Source: an uncultured Prevotellaceae bacterium
Lineage (GTDB): Bacteria > Bacteroidota > Bacteroidia > Bacteroidales > Bacteroidaceae
NCBI GenBank assembly: GCA_902800585.1
Contig: CADCEW010000059.1
Location: 1-39,594 of the forward strand
Length of the DNA: 39,594 nucleotides
Direction of reading: 5' to 3'
In this document: positions 9,000-17,825 of the stretch, piece by piece
How positions within the stretch are numbered: the first letter of the stretch is position 1
How the letters are laid out: each line of letters opens with the position of its first letter
The notes under the pieces: model-generated
Seen by the model: the letters and a program-made list of their open reading frames with translations, nothing else
What the model was told of the DNA's origin: nothing
Database searches by the model: none
Program-made: the position numbers and the translations under genes

Positions 9000-9938
9000 T
9001 TATTTTCTATCGTCAATCTGTTTGAACAGCCTGCCGCTTTGTATCAGATGGCGGGCTATGGCATCCAGCATACCGTTGATATAGCCACCGCTTCGTGGCG
9101 TGGAGTAGAGTTTCGCCATATCCACATACTCGTTGATGGTCACACTGACAGGAATGCTGGGGAAGGTCATCATCTCGGCAATGGCAATCTGCATAATCAC
9201 AATATCCATATATGCCAGGCGGGAGAAGTCCCAGTTGCGTGAAGCCTCACTCATGTAATGCTGATACTCGTCGGCATTCATAATCGTGGCACGGAAGAGT
9301 TTACGGGCATAGTCCTTGTCCTCCTCGTTATCGTATTCCTGCAATAACTCCTGTCTTGACTGGTTCTTTTCCTCGAAACGCTTGATGGTCTTCAATACAA
9401 AGGTGTCAACCACCTCTTTGTCGTCATTCCAATATAGACACTGTTCTTCCAACAAGGAGTCAAGGTCTGCGTTCTCTTGGATAAAGGTACGGTAGAGTTT
9501 ACGCCATAATTCACGGTCGGCATCATAGTTGTCTTCCGCTGATGCCATGTAGTCCTGATAAATTGGACTTTCCGTGATTTGTGTGTATATCTTCTTGAGG
9601 AATTCCGGTTCGTCATCCCAGTTCAGTTTCTTGGACTCCATAAAGTCAATCAGCATCTTGTTCTCCTCTAATTGGAGCGCAAAACGGTTATAGACGAATT
9701 TCTGGGAAGGCATTTCCGTCCCTTCACGCTTCGCCCTTGCCTGGGCCACTTCCAGATGTCGCTGGGCTTCGTGGGTGATTCCTACGATGAGTGCTAACAG
9801 GTAGTTATACAGGTCATACGCTTTTGAAAGGCTGAAGAGTAATTCATTCTCCGCCGCTTCAATGTTCTTGTTGCCGTTTTGATAGTACGCATAGGTTAAC
9901 TGGACAACCTTGATTCTGATGAGTTCACGATTAATCAT
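9000..9938 (-). CDS. nusB: Transcription antitermination protein NusB (long form)
   Basis: NusB binds boxA RNA together with S10 and supports rRNA antitermination. This 312-residue protein is about twice the E. coli length, as is usual in Bacteroidales. The canonical all-helical NusB fold is in the C-terminal half (D-W-D-F-S-R-L-A-Y-M-D-I-V-I-M-Q-I-A-I-A-E-M, then P-V-S-V-T-I-N-E-Y-V-D-M-A-K-L-Y-S, then G-Y-I-N-G-M-L-D-A-I). I use the ATG at 9938 (M-I-N-R-E-L); the open frame to 10055 runs through the gene's own promoter. It is the first gene of a five-gene operon. Confidence 0.9.
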   Translation of the reverse strand: MINRELIRIKVVQLTYAYYQNGNKNIEAAENELLFSLSKAYDLYNYLLALIVGITHEAQRHLEVAQARAKREGTEMPSQKFVYNRFALQLEENKMLIDFMESKKLNWDDEPEFLKKIYTQITESPIYQDYMASAEDNYDADRELWRKLYRTFIQENADLDSLLEEQCLYWNDDKEVVDTFVLKTIKRFEEKNQSRQELLQEYDNEEDKDYARKLFRATIMNADEYQHYMSEASRNWDFSRLAYMDIVIMQIAIAEMMTFPSIPVSVTINEYVDMAKLYSTPRSGGYINGMLDAIARHLIQSGRLFKQIDDRK

Positions 9939-9976
9939 ATTCTTAAGAATAGCTTTTTTGATACGCTTATCAACTG

Positions 9977-9984
9977 CAAAAATA
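9977..9984 (-). promoter_or_regulatory. -7 box for the nusB operon
   Basis: TATTTTTG on the minus strand, 38 nt before the chosen nusB ATG, with a partial -33 (CTTG) 20 nt further upstream. It supports starting nusB at 9938. Confidence 0.6.
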
Positions 9985-10079
9985 CGAATATTTCCCCGAT
10001 TACGCAAGAAAAAAGGAAAAATTATAGGTATGGAAGTAAAATTTTCAATTTTCAATTTTCAATTATCAATTTTTATTTG

Positions 10080-10087
10080 TACCTTTG
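10080..10087 (+). promoter_or_regulatory. -7 box for the rplY operon
   Basis: TACCTTTG, 73 nt before the rplY ATG, with TTTC at the -33 position (19-nt spacing). The upstream 10039-10074 stretch is a tandem TTTTCAA repeat. The 73-nt leader is long for this window and could hold regulation, but I see no convincing structure in it. Confidence 0.65.
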
Positions 10088-10160
10088 CACCCGCTTTTCG
10101 CATCGTGTGATGGTGAATTAAGCAAAAGTTTAACTTAATTTAGAGTAACACATTTTAATT

Positions 10161-10769
10161 ATGAAAGAGATTAGTGTAAACGGTCAGAAGCGCACCGAGA
10201 CAGGCAAGAAAGCCTCTAAGTTGCTTCGTAAGGAGGGTCTGATTCCCTGTAATCTGTATGGTGAGAACAAAGGTGAGAACGGTCTGCCTGAGGCATTGTC
10301 TTTCGTCGTTCCTATGACGGAGATGCGTAAGGTGATCTATTCTCCTCATGTATATGTTGTCAATATCAATATTGACGGCAAGGAGCACAAAGCTATCATC
10401 AAGGAGTTGCAGTTCCATCCCACAACTGATGCCCTGTTGCACGCAGACTTCTATGAGGTCAACGAGAAGAAGGCTATCACCGTGGGTATTCCTGTCAATC
10501 TCAAGGGTCATGCTCAGGGTGTACGTGATGGTGGTAAGTTGCAGTTGCAGATTCGTAAGATCAATGTAACAGCTCCTTATAAGAATATTCCTGAGGTTCT
10601 CGACATCGACGTAACCAATTTGGAGCTCGGCAAGAGCATCAAGGTGGGTGCACTGAGCTTCGAGGGTCTTGAGATTGCTACCTCTAAGGAGGTGGTTGTA
10701 TGCTCTGTGAAGACGACACGTGCTTCTCGTTCCGCTGCATCTGCAGAGGAGACTCCCGCTGCTGAGTAA
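10161..10769 (+). CDS. rplY: 50S ribosomal protein L25 / general stress protein Ctc
   Basis: A 5S rRNA-binding ribosomal protein of the long Ctc/TL5 type, 202 residues. Residues 1-95 form the L25 domain (R-T-E-T-G-K-K-A-S-K-L-L-R-K-E-G-L-I-P and V-Y-V-V-N-I-N-I-D-G-K-E-H-K-A-I-I-K-E-L-Q). Residues 96-190 form the TL5 C-terminal beta domain (V-G-I-P-V-N-L-K-G-H-A-Q-G-V-R-D-G-G). The tail is alanine/glutamate rich. The pairing with pth 29 nt downstream is widely conserved and links ribosome and peptidyl-tRNA quality control. Confidence 0.94.
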   Translation: MKEISVNGQKRTETGKKASKLLRKEGLIPCNLYGENKGENGLPEALSFVVPMTEMRKVIYSPHVYVVNINIDGKEHKAIIKELQFHPTTDALLHADFYEVNEKKAITVGIPVNLKGHAQGVRDGGKLQLQIRKINVTAPYKNIPEVLDIDVTNLELGKSIKVGALSFEGLEIATSKEVVVCSVKTTRASRSAASAEETPAAE

Positions 10770-10798
10770 TTAATTGCTAATAGCCAATCGCTAATAGC

Positions 10799-11419
10799 AT
10801 GGATAAATATCTGATTGTAGGTCTGGGCAACGTCGGCGATGAGTACGACATGACCCGCCACAATACTGGATTTATGGTATTGGACGCTTTCGCGAAGGCG
10901 TCCAATATTTCTTTTGAGGACAAGCGTTACGGTTTTGTTGGTGAGACGAGTCTCAAAGGTCGTAAGGTGTTTCTCCTCAAGCCCTCTACTTTTATGAATC
11001 TGAGCGGTAATGCGGTTCGTTACTGGTTGAACAAGGAGAACATCGACCAGACGCGCCTGTTGGTCATCAGCGATGATGTAGCAATTCCTATTGGTCAGTT
11101 CCGTCTGAAGGCAAATGGCTCCAATGGCGGACATAATGGTTTGGGACATATCCAGCAACTCATCGGACAGAACTATGCCCGCCTGCGTATGGGTATCGGT
11201 AATGACTTCCCCATGGGTATGCAGATAGACCATGTACTCGGACGTTTCACTGCTGAGGAGTTGGAACAACTCCAGCCCGCCATCGACTTAGGCGTGGATA
11301 TCATCAAGAGTTTTGTCTTGGCAGGCATCGATGTGACGATGAACCAGTTTAACAAACTGGGCAAAGGACCCAAATCGCCCATTAACCCCATTAACCCCAC
11401 TAACCCCATCACCCCATGA
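10799..11419 (+). CDS. pth: Peptidyl-tRNA hydrolase
   Basis: Recycles peptidyl-tRNA released from stalled ribosomes. The 206-residue protein shows the family motifs [21 protein letters not shown] with the catalytic histidine (H21), then P-S-T-F-M-N-L-S-G and [10 protein letters not shown]. The last 15 residues ([13 protein letters not shown]) come from a tandem ATTAACCCC DNA repeat and are not part of the normal enzyme. The gene overlaps the next start by 4 nt (ATGA). Confidence 0.95.
   Translation: MDKYLIVGLGNVGDEYDMTRHNTGFMVLDAFAKASNISFEDKRYGFVGETSLKGRKVFLLKPSTFMNLSGNAVRYWLNKENIDQTRLLVISDDVAIPIGQFRLKANGSNGGHNGLGHIQQLIGQNYARLRMGIGNDFPMGMQIDHVLGRFTAEELEQLQPAIDLGVDIIKSFVLAGIDVTMNQFNKLGKGPKSPINPINPTNPITP
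11380..11416. repeat. ATTAACCCC tandem repeat forming the pth tail
   Basis: Four near-copies of a 9-bp unit (ATTAACCCC / ACTAACCCC) lie at the extreme 3' end of pth and run into the next start codon. They encode alternating N-P dipeptides. Confidence 0.8.
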
Positions 11420-11835
11420 ACGAAGCTCGAGTTGACAAGTGGTTGTGGGCTGCACGTATCTTCAAGACGCGCAGTATTGCTGTGGATGCCATTAAGAACG
11501 GTCGTGTGACGATGAATGGCATGAACGTCAAACCTTCCCGTATGATAAAAGAGGGTGAGGTTATCAGTGTGCGTAAGCCTCCTGTGACTTACTCCTTCAA
11601 GATACTGAAGACCATTGAACAGAGGGTAGGGGCGAAGTTGATTCCTGAGATTTACGAGAATGTGACACCTGCCGACCAGTATGAGTTGTTGGAGATGAAT
11701 CGTATCAGCGGTTTTGTGAATCGTGCCCGTGGTACTGGTCGTCCTACGAAGAAGGAGCGTCGTGCTCTTGATGAGTTTATAGGTCCTTCGTTGGAGGATT
11801 TCGATGATTTTGACTTTGACAGAGATGATATTTGA
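11416..11835 (+). CDS. S4-domain RNA-binding protein (Hsp15-like)
   Basis: 139 residues. The S4 RNA-binding domain spans about residues 3-65: [16 protein letters not shown], then [14 protein letters not shown], then G-E-V-I-S-V-R-K. The C-terminal part carries a basic patch (G-R-P-T-K-K-E-R-R) and ends in an acidic [10 protein letters not shown] tail. E. coli Hsp15 rescues 50S subunits carrying nascent chains, which suits its translational coupling to pth. A role in this organism is inferred. Confidence 0.85.
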   Translation: MNEARVDKWLWAARIFKTRSIAVDAIKNGRVTMNGMNVKPSRMIKEGEVISVRKPPVTYSFKILKTIEQRVGAKLIPEIYENVTPADQYELLEMNRISGFVNRARGTGRPTKKERRALDEFIGPSLEDFDDFDFDRDDI

Positions 11836-12754
11836 TATACTGTTGATTGTGTTGGGTGTGGCGATGGTACTGTTAGGTGCTGATCGCTTGACGGAAGGGG
11901 CTGCAGCCCTTGCCCGTCGGATGAATGTGCCTGAGATCATCATTGGCTTGACGATTGTAGCGGCAGGTACGTCTGCTCCGGAACTCTTTGTCAGTCTGGT
12001 ATCTGCCTTGAAAGGCACCCCTGATATGGCGATGGGTAACGTCGTTGGCTCCAACACCATGAACTGTATGTTGATAGTCGGATGTGCAGCGATGGTGGCA
12101 CCTATGACCATCAGTCGTAGCACGGTCCAGAAGGATATTCCTTTCTCCGTAGGGGCTTCTGTCCTGTTGATGATACTGGCTATAAACGCTTATTTAGGTC
12201 GTTTCGATGGTATCATCCTGTTATTAGGCTTTGCCGCTTTTATGTATTACACGCTGTTACAAGCCAAGAAGGGACAGGTGGAGCAGCAGGAGACAGTCAA
12301 GCAGATCAATCCCTGGCTCAGCGCTTTCTTTGTCGTCTTAGGACTCGCCATGTTGGTCGTAGGCAGTAATGTCTTTGTGGATGCTGCTTCCGATGTCGCT
12401 TATTCGTTAGGTCTCAGCGAGGGTGTCGTTGGCTTGACAATCGTGGCAGGTGGAACATCCCTGCCAGAACTTGCCACAAGTGTAGTGGCAGCCCGTAAAG
12501 GACAGTCTGCCATCGCCATTGGTAATGTCATTGGCTCGAATGTCTTTAATATCCTTCTGATATTAGGACTCACTGCCACCATCAGTCCGATGCAGATACA
12601 GGGTATCACCCTGGTGGATATGGGAATGATGCTCGGCTCTGTATCACTGGTATGGCTGTTTTCCTATACCCGTTTTACCGTGGATCGTTGGGAGGGAGCC
12701 CTCTTGGTCGGAGGTTATCTCGTCTATCTCTGCTGGTTACTCAGCAACGTATAG
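11825..12754 (+). CDS. CaCA-family calcium/sodium antiporter (YrbG-like)
   Basis: 309 residues, about ten hydrophobic helices, cytoplasmic membrane. Both alpha repeats of the Ca2+/cation antiporter family are intact: G-L-T-I-V-A-A-G-T-S-A-P-E-L with G-N-V-V-G-S-N, and G-L-T-I-V-A-G-G-T-S-L-P-E-L with G-N-V-I-G-S-N. Their acidic residues coordinate the cation. I prefer the ATG at 11825 ([10 protein letters not shown]) over 11804 because it puts the first helix at the N-terminus. It overlaps the end of the S4 gene by 11 nt and converges on the next gene with a 6-nt gap. Confidence 0.92.
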   Translation: MIFDILLIVLGVAMVLLGADRLTEGAAALARRMNVPEIIIGLTIVAAGTSAPELFVSLVSALKGTPDMAMGNVVGSNTMNCMLIVGCAAMVAPMTISRSTVQKDIPFSVGASVLLMILAINAYLGRFDGIILLLGFAAFMYYTLLQAKKGQVEQQETVKQINPWLSAFFVVLGLAMLVVGSNVFVDAASDVAYSLGLSEGVVGLTIVAGGTSLPELATSVVAARKGQSAIAIGNVIGSNVFNILLILGLTATISPMQIQGITLVDMGMMLGSVSLVWLFSYTRFTVDRWEGALLVGGYLVYLCWLLSNV

Positions 12755-12760
12755 ACAACG

Positions 12761-13603
12761 TTATTCTCCGTATATTTCCTTTAGTTTCTGAGCAAGTGTC
12801 TCGCCACGAAGGTCCATGGCGATAATCTTACCTGTGGGATCTACGAGGACGTTGCAGGGGATGCTAATGACACCATAGGCTTCTTGTGCAGCACTTCTCC
12901 ATCCTTTCAGGTCACTCATCTGCTTCCATTGCATACCGAATTGTTGAATGGCAGCGACCCATGAACTCTTCTTCTGGTCGAAAGAGACTCCCACAATGTC
13001 AAAGCCTTTGTCTTTGTATTGCTCATAGGCAGCAATCACATGAGGCATCTCACGAAGACAGGGACCACACCATGATGCCCAGAAGTCTATGAGCACATAG
13101 TTGCCTTTGCCTACCCACAGGCTCAACTTGACGGGCTGGTCATTCTGATCCAGCATCTCCAACTCATGGAACAGAATGCCTGGCTTGCGCTTCTCGTAGC
13201 TGGCAAGCAGTTTCTTTGCTTTGTCTAGGTCAGGACTGCTGTAATAGGCAGCCTTTGGATTGAGTGCTTCTTTCAGTTCCTCATAACTGAAATCAAACAT
13301 CGCATTATTGATATACTTGGCAGGTAGATCGTTGTCCTGGTTGTCACGGATAATCTCCTTGACGAGTTTCATCTGTTCCACACCCAGTGAGTCCAGTCGG
13401 TCAGACAGTATCTTCGCCTTGGCCTTGGTCTCAGGCAGTTCGCCCTTCGGGTCTTTCTCCTGTAGTGCCTTAAACTCTTGCATGATTTTCTCGCCTTGTG
13501 CGTCAAAGGCATCCATCAACGGCTGATAAGGGTCAGTGTACGTTTGTGCCGAACTACCGATAGCCACAAGTATCATCCATACCAGAAATAGATATCTTTT
13601 CAT
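12761..13603 (-). CDS. TlpA/ResA-like thiol-disulfide oxidoreductase
   Basis: 280 residues. A signal peptide (cleavage near S-S-A-Q, residues 17-20) directs it to the periplasm. Residues about 25-140 are a helical N-terminal domain without catalytic motifs. A thioredoxin fold follows with F-W-A-S-W-C-G-P-C at 174-182 and the cis-proline region G-V-I-S-I-P-C-N-V-L-V-D-P near 245. That region has an extra cysteine after the proline. The family reduces or transfers disulfides in cytochrome maturation or envelope stress. No partner genes adjoin it. Confidence 0.88.
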   Translation of the reverse strand: MKRYLFLVWMILVAIGSSAQTYTDPYQPLMDAFDAQGEKIMQEFKALQEKDPKGELPETKAKAKILSDRLDSLGVEQMKLVKEIIRDNQDNDLPAKYINNAMFDFSYEELKEALNPKAAYYSSPDLDKAKKLLASYEKRKPGILFHELEMLDQNDQPVKLSLWVGKGNYVLIDFWASWCGPCLREMPHVIAAYEQYKDKGFDIVGVSFDQKKSSWVAAIQQFGMQWKQMSDLKGWRSAAQEAYGVISIPCNVLVDPTGKIIAMDLRGETLAQKLKEIYGE

Positions 13604-13629
13604 TTTCTATTTATTTCACTGGATTTTTG

Positions 13630-13637
13630 TACCTTTG
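13630..13637 (+). promoter_or_regulatory. -7 box for the GT2 gene
   Basis: TACCTTTG, 32 nt before the glycosyltransferase ATG, in the divergent gap with the TlpA-like gene. No clear -33 TTTG is present. Confidence 0.6.
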
Positions 13638-13669
13638 CAACTCATAATGGATAGCATTAAGAAACAAAA

Positions 13670-14671
13670 ATGAATAAGCCGTCAGTTAGTATCATCGTGC
13701 CAGTATATAATGTAGCACCTTTCATTGAGAGATGCTTGAAGAGTGTGATGAGTCAGACGTATACTGGCAAGATGGAATGCCTGATTGTTGATGATTGTGG
13801 CACAGATGACAGCATCTCTATATCAGAACGGATGATAAATGAATTTAATGGAGATATCCGATTTCAGATATTACATCATGAGCAGAATCGAGGCCTGTCA
13901 GCAGCCAGAAATACAGGTACTAATGCTGCCATAAGTGACTATTTATTCTATTTGGATAGTGATGATGAGTTAACAGTTGACTGCATTGAAAAGTTAATGA
14001 AACCTGTCCAGAATGACCCAACAATTGAGATGGTGATGGGAAGTTATAACCGTTTCTCTGATAGCTATCAACTTCCACCTTTACAGCGTATTCTGCAGGA
14101 AAAGGATATAGTTTCTATAGAGGCTGTCAGAGATTATTATTATGAAAGGAATGTCTTCTCTGTGGCAGCATGGAATAAACTAATAAAGAAAGAATTCCTG
14201 GTCCAACATCAATTGTTTTTTAAAGAGGGTCTTCTATATGAGGATCAATTATGGATATTTTATGTTGTTAAATATCTCAGTCATCTTTATACGATGCCTG
14301 ATATAACTTATTTACATTATAAACGACCTCATTCCATTACAACTGGGACCGGTAAGGAAGAACGGGCTTTTCATTATGGTATGATTTATCATGAAATCAC
14401 AAACAATCTCACAGTTGGTGATAGAAGAGAGGCCAAATTTTATGTACGACAGTTTTGTTCAAGATGTATTAAATTCTCTCCGATCCAATCATTTCGTCAG
14501 GCCTCTCTCCCGTTTAAGAAGACTTTATTGAGGAACCATTATATATTAGAATATATTCTTTTGTCTGCAACACTCTTTTTGTCCAAGTTCGCATTAGGAA
14601 GATCGTTATTTCTTTTTGCAAGGAAGACGCGTCGAGTTATAAGGTCATTGTTTAAACATTTATGTTTTTGA
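13670..14671 (+). CDS. Family 2 glycosyltransferase
   Basis: 333 residues. An N-terminal GT-A domain shows S-I-I-V-P-V-Y-N-V-A-P-F-I-E-R-C-L, L-I-V-D-D-C-G-T-D-D-S and the metal-binding D-S-D-D near 100. A-A-R-N-T-G-T (about residues 80-86) is also typical. The C-terminal third is basic and partly hydrophobic. Such enzymes add sugars to surface glycans or lipopolysaccharide. The gene is isolated from a polysaccharide cluster and A/T-richer than its neighbours, so recent acquisition is possible but unproven. Confidence 0.88.
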   Translation: MNKPSVSIIVPVYNVAPFIERCLKSVMSQTYTGKMECLIVDDCGTDDSISISERMINEFNGDIRFQILHHEQNRGLSAARNTGTNAAISDYLFYLDSDDELTVDCIEKLMKPVQNDPTIEMVMGSYNRFSDSYQLPPLQRILQEKDIVSIEAVRDYYYERNVFSVAAWNKLIKKEFLVQHQLFFKEGLLYEDQLWIFYVVKYLSHLYTMPDITYLHYKRPHSITTGTGKEERAFHYGMIYHEITNNLTVGDRREAKFYVRQFCSRCIKFSPIQSFRQASLPFKKTLLRNHYILEYILLSATLFLSKFALGRSLFLFARKTRRVIRSLFKHLCF

Positions 14672-14703
14672 TCGGTTTGAATTTCTAGAAAACTCAAATA
14701 TAT

Positions 14704-14735
14704 TTTGGTTTTCTCCTCACTTATTCGTAATTTTG
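14704..14735 (+). promoter_or_regulatory. Complete promoter for queF
   Basis: TTTG at 14704-14707, then 20 nt, then TAATTTTG at 14728-14735. The start codon is 33 nt further on. I found no preQ1 riboswitch-like fold in the short leader. Confidence 0.7.
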
Positions 14736-14768
14736 TCACCGTAAAATGTAGATTAAAATGAAGAGACT

Positions 14769-15233
14769 ATGAATAGAGAACAGGACCATTTGCAGCAACT
14801 GGGTAAGAAGACGGAGTATAAGATGGATTATGCACCGGAAGTGCTGGAGACCTTTGAGAACAAACATAAGGATAATGACTACTGGGTGCAGTTCAACTGT
14901 CCTGAGTTTACGTCATTGTGTCCGATTACCGGACAGCCTGACTTTGCAGAGATCAAGATTATGTATATCCCTGCAGAGCGCATGGTGGAGTCGAAGAGCC
15001 TGAAACTCTATCTCTTCTCTTTCCGTAATCACGGTGACTTCCATGAGGATTGTGTGAATATCATCATGAAAGACTTGGTGAAACTGATGCAACCTAAATA
15101 TATAGAGGTCATAGGCCTGTTCACTCCTCGTGGCGGTATCAGCATCTATCCTTATGCCAACTATGGGATGCCTGGGACCAAATATGAAAAGATGGCTGAA
15201 CAGCGGATGCTCAGCCATCAATTGATTCCTTAA
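14769..15233 (+). CDS. queF: NADPH-dependent preQ0 reductase
   Basis: Reduces 7-cyano-7-deazaguanine to preQ1 for queuosine synthesis. 154 residues, the single-domain type I form. The catalytic cysteine is C51 in [12 protein letters not shown] and the proton donor D58 follows. The NADPH-binding segment [13 protein letters not shown] is intact. It stands alone, without queC, queD or queE nearby, and has its own promoter. Confidence 0.95.
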   Translation: MNREQDHLQQLGKKTEYKMDYAPEVLETFENKHKDNDYWVQFNCPEFTSLCPITGQPDFAEIKIMYIPAERMVESKSLKLYLFSFRNHGDFHEDCVNIIMKDLVKLMQPKYIEVIGLFTPRGGISIYPYANYGMPGTKYEKMAEQRMLSHQLIP

Positions 15234-15243
15234 GGATTTTGAT

Positions 15244-16935
15244 TTATTCGAATACAAAGTTCTCTAACGTACAAAGTGATTTCTCCTTGGTATCAGAGGA
15301 GAACACGAAGTAGAGGGCATGCTTACCTGTCAGTTCCGCAAGGGCTGGCAGTGTTGTTTTCAGTTCTGTAGATGTCTTGGGCATGTCGGCTTTCAACTCA
15401 ATTGTACCGAGTTGTTTGCCACCTTGTGAAACCCAAGGACGATCCACCATAATAGTTATAGTACCGTTGATGCCTTCTGGAATCAGACGCAGCACCAGTT
15501 GGATATCCTTCTTGCCTTGTGTCTCCGTCAAGTTGAAGTACTTATAGCCGACAATCGAACCGTCAGTGTTATTGATAATGCGGTTAGTGTTATAACGGAT
15601 ATCATAGGGAGCGTCAAACTTCTGGGTGGAAGCCAGTGCCTGTTCCTTTGTCATACCAGGCTCACCACCATAACCAGCCTCTACGTAAGAACCGAAGAAC
15701 TTATTGTTGGGGTATTCATGGATGACAGGCTTAGTCGCTGTCAACCAGCAGGCGATACCCGCAGAGTGGCGCTCCAATGGATTCAGACCGTTGAGGGCAA
15801 AACCTTCTGAGTTGTATTCCCCTTCGCTGATCTCCACCTTACCGCCTTTTCCTTCTTGTACTTTCACTTCGATAGGAGCAACCATCGCCTGACGGGCAAA
15901 TTCGTCTGTACCTGTCTGACGATGATAGAACACATACCACTGACCGTTGATCTCGCAAATCGAACCATGCGTGTTACCATGTGCTACTGCCGAAGCGATG
16001 GTGTCACCCTTCTCGTTGATGTCACGGGCACGTCCGTCAATGATCGTACCGCCATACGTCCAAGGTCCTAAGGGATGATCGCCATAGCAGTAGGCGAGGG
16101 TATAGTTGGAGGTGGGAAGACCGAACTCACCTTCTTTGGTGAAGCGGCTGTAGATAAACACATACTTATCCTTGATTTTGCGCATGCTTGAAGCCTCGAA
16201 GAAACGGAAATCACCGCCATTAGGCTCCTGATAACCCCCTATCATGCCATCGATAACTTTTGTCCCTGGCTTTACCGTACACATCGTGGCTGGGTCGATT
16301 TCAGCTGCCATCGAATGTCCGAAGCCCCAGTAACCGTATATCCTGCCGTCGTCATCAACGAATACAGCAGGGTCGAAGCCGTAGATGCCATCCACTTGAT
16401 TAGGATTGTCCTTACTCCAGTTGCAAACCTCGAAAGGACCGTCAGGACGGTCACTCTTGGCTATCAGACCGTTGCGATAGCCTGTCTGGTCGTTGGGGAA
16501 GAGCCAGTAGGTCTTCTTTCCAGTGGAGTCGGTCGTCATCGTTACGTCAGGCGCAAACAGCACATCAGCTGTCCCTACAGAGTCGAAGGGCTCGCCCTTG
16601 GCATTCTTGTCAACCACGAGGATAGTACCGTCGTAACGCCAGTTGTTAAGGCTGTCGACAGATGCAGACCATACCACTTGGTCACGACCGCAGTACATCG
16701 TGATGAGGTCGTCGTGCGAACCATAGATATACACGCGATACTTACCAGGCTGATCCGGGTCTTCAAAGATATAGGGCTCTCCGTCGGGGATATGTTCCCA
16801 AAGGGGCAGATAAGGATTACCTACTGTGGTGAGTCCCGCTTGTTTCTCAATAGACTGACTGTTGCTTCCACAGGCAATGAGCATGATTCCCATGGCACAC
16901 CATGAGCATGAGTGAAAAAAGGTTTTTAGTGTCAT
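15244..16935 (-). CDS. GH43-family glycosidase lipoprotein with CBM6-like domain
   Basis: 563 residues. The start at 16935 gives a lipoprotein signal (lipobox L-I-A-C-G near residue 22), so it is probably on the cell surface or outer membrane. The five-bladed propeller domain covers about residues 40-370. Likely catalytic residues are the aspartate in H-I-P-D-G-E-P-Y-I-F, an aspartate in F-A-P-D-V-T-M, and the glutamate in F-F-E-A-S-S-M-R as general acid. The G-F-D-P-A-V-F-V-D-D-D-G-R segment is typical. Residues about 400-563 resemble a CBM6-type beta-sandwich. Family substrates are arabinan, xylan or galactan side chains; the exact one cannot be read here. It follows a lipoprotein gene by 16 nt. 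Confidence 0.85.
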   Translation of the reverse strand: MTLKTFFHSCSWCAMGIMLIACGSNSQSIEKQAGLTTVGNPYLPLWEHIPDGEPYIFEDPDQPGKYRVYIYGSHDDLITMYCGRDQVVWSASVDSLNNWRYDGTILVVDKNAKGEPFDSVGTADVLFAPDVTMTTDSTGKKTYWLFPNDQTGYRNGLIAKSDRPDGPFEVCNWSKDNPNQVDGIYGFDPAVFVDDDGRIYGYWGFGHSMAAEIDPATMCTVKPGTKVIDGMIGGYQEPNGGDFRFFEASSMRKIKDKYVFIYSRFTKEGEFGLPTSNYTLAYCYGDHPLGPWTYGGTIIDGRARDINEKGDTIASAVAHGNTHGSICEINGQWYVFYHRQTGTDEFARQAMVAPIEVKVQEGKGGKVEISEGEYNSEGFALNGLNPLERHSAGIACWLTATKPVIHEYPNNKFFGSYVEAGYGGEPGMTKEQALASTQKFDAPYDIRYNTNRIINNTDGSIVGYKYFNLTETQGKKDIQLVLRLIPEGINGTITIMVDRPWVSQGGKQLGTIELKADMPKTSTELKTTLPALAELTGKHALYFVFSSDTKEKSLCTLENFVFE

Positions 16936-16951
16936 ATTCTTTGTTTTTGGG

Positions 16952-17713
16952 TTATTGTTCAGATTCTTTCTTGCGGTAGTATGTCTGTTCGTGATTCTTG
17001 AACTGGAGTACGAGCGTGTCTCTCCGCAATTGTTTGATGACAGCGGTGTCATATTCCGGTTTACCTCTCTTCGTACTGTTCGGTATCCTGATAGAGTCTG
17101 TCTTCAGAATCAGTTTACCGTTATAGAGCTTCCATTCCCTATAGCGTCTTTGTCTGGGATACTCTACCGGACTCATATTGTCTGCGGAGACATCTCTGCG
17201 AACATTTCCAATGGCTTGTACGGTATGTCCCTGTTTGATACGGAAACCGTATTCGCGCGGTTGCAAGAGTCTCTCCTTGACAGAGTCGGGAATACGTTCC
17301 AGCATCCTGCGCTGCATCTTTGGTGGCATCCTATCGATGCGCTTCAGGGTAGGGGTTACCATGTAGCACCATTCTCCTTTCAGTCTTTCCAGATTGATAA
17401 TCATCAGAGCCTCGTTTTTGTCTTCCGGGTTCAGAACGACAGCCAGGTCATCGCCGATACGAGGACGACCGTAGATTTGGTGTGTCTCGTGCGCATTGAT
17501 GATGTCAAACGTGTCAGGGTCTCCGCCTGCATAGGGGAGCAATACGAGGATAGAATCTGTACATCCGTCACAGGCAAGTCCGTAGAGGGTAGAGTCGCCA
17601 GGCTCGTTCTGTTGGATGGTAATGGCTTCTTCCTGTCTCTCTCTTGGAGCTTGTTTCTGACTGCATGCCACGATCAGCATGATCAATATAAATAAGGAGA
17701 AAACTTTCTTCAT
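16952..17713 (-). CDS. Lipoprotein of unknown function, lipocalin-like C-terminus
   Basis: 253 residues with a lipoprotein signal (I-V-A-C-S, cysteine 17). I do not recognise a named family. Residues about 40-130 contain short beta segments, including L-A-C-D-G-C-T-D-S-I-L-V-L-L-P. The middle (about 128-150) is basic and helical. The end (D-T-A-V-I-K-Q-L-R-R-D-T-L-V-L-Q-F-K-N-H-E-Q-T-Y-Y) has the alternating pattern of lipocalin-like Bacteroidota lipoproteins. It precedes the GH43 gene by 16 nt and probably shares its transcript. Confidence 0.65.
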   Translation of the reverse strand: MKKVFSLFILIMLIVACSQKQAPRERQEEAITIQQNEPGDSTLYGLACDGCTDSILVLLPYAGGDPDTFDIINAHETHQIYGRPRIGDDLAVVLNPEDKNEALMIINLERLKGEWCYMVTPTLKRIDRMPPKMQRRMLERIPDSVKERLLQPREYGFRIKQGHTVQAIGNVRRDVSADNMSPVEYPRQRRYREWKLYNGKLILKTDSIRIPNSTKRGKPEYDTAVIKQLRRDTLVLQFKNHEQTYYRKKESEQ

Positions 17714-17730
17714 AAAATCTAAATTTTGCG

Positions 17731-17738
17731 CAAAGATA
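17731..17738 (-). promoter_or_regulatory. -7 box for the lipoprotein-GH43 pair
   Basis: TATCTTTG on the minus strand, 17 nt before the lipoprotein ATG, in the divergent region shared with the carboxyltransferase gene. Confidence 0.6.
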
Positions 17739-17782
17739 GAAAATAAATATGAATTATGAACTATGAATTATGAATTATTTCG

Positions 17783-17790
17783 TACCTTTG
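17783..17790 (+). promoter_or_regulatory. -7 box for the carboxyltransferase gene
   Basis: TACCTTTG, 35 nt before the start codon. Immediately upstream are tandem ATGAATT/ATGAACT repeats (17748-17775) where the -33 box would be expected, so the -33 is degenerate. Confidence 0.6.
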
Positions 17791-17825
17791 CAGAAATATT
17801 AACAACACATTGATTCTATTCATCT

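Noticed and set aside
11173-12123. 316-codon minus-strand open frame across pth, the S4 gene and the antiporter
   Set aside because: It spans three well-identified genes on the opposite strand and has no start signal or family resemblance.
14672-14768. Possible preQ1 riboswitch in front of queF
   Set aside because: The leader after the promoter is only about 27 nt and lacks the expected H-type pseudoknot elements.
16936-17052. N-terminal extension of the GH43 gene
   Set aside because: It would overlap the upstream lipoprotein gene by 101 nt and would bury the lipobox that follows the 16935 ATG.
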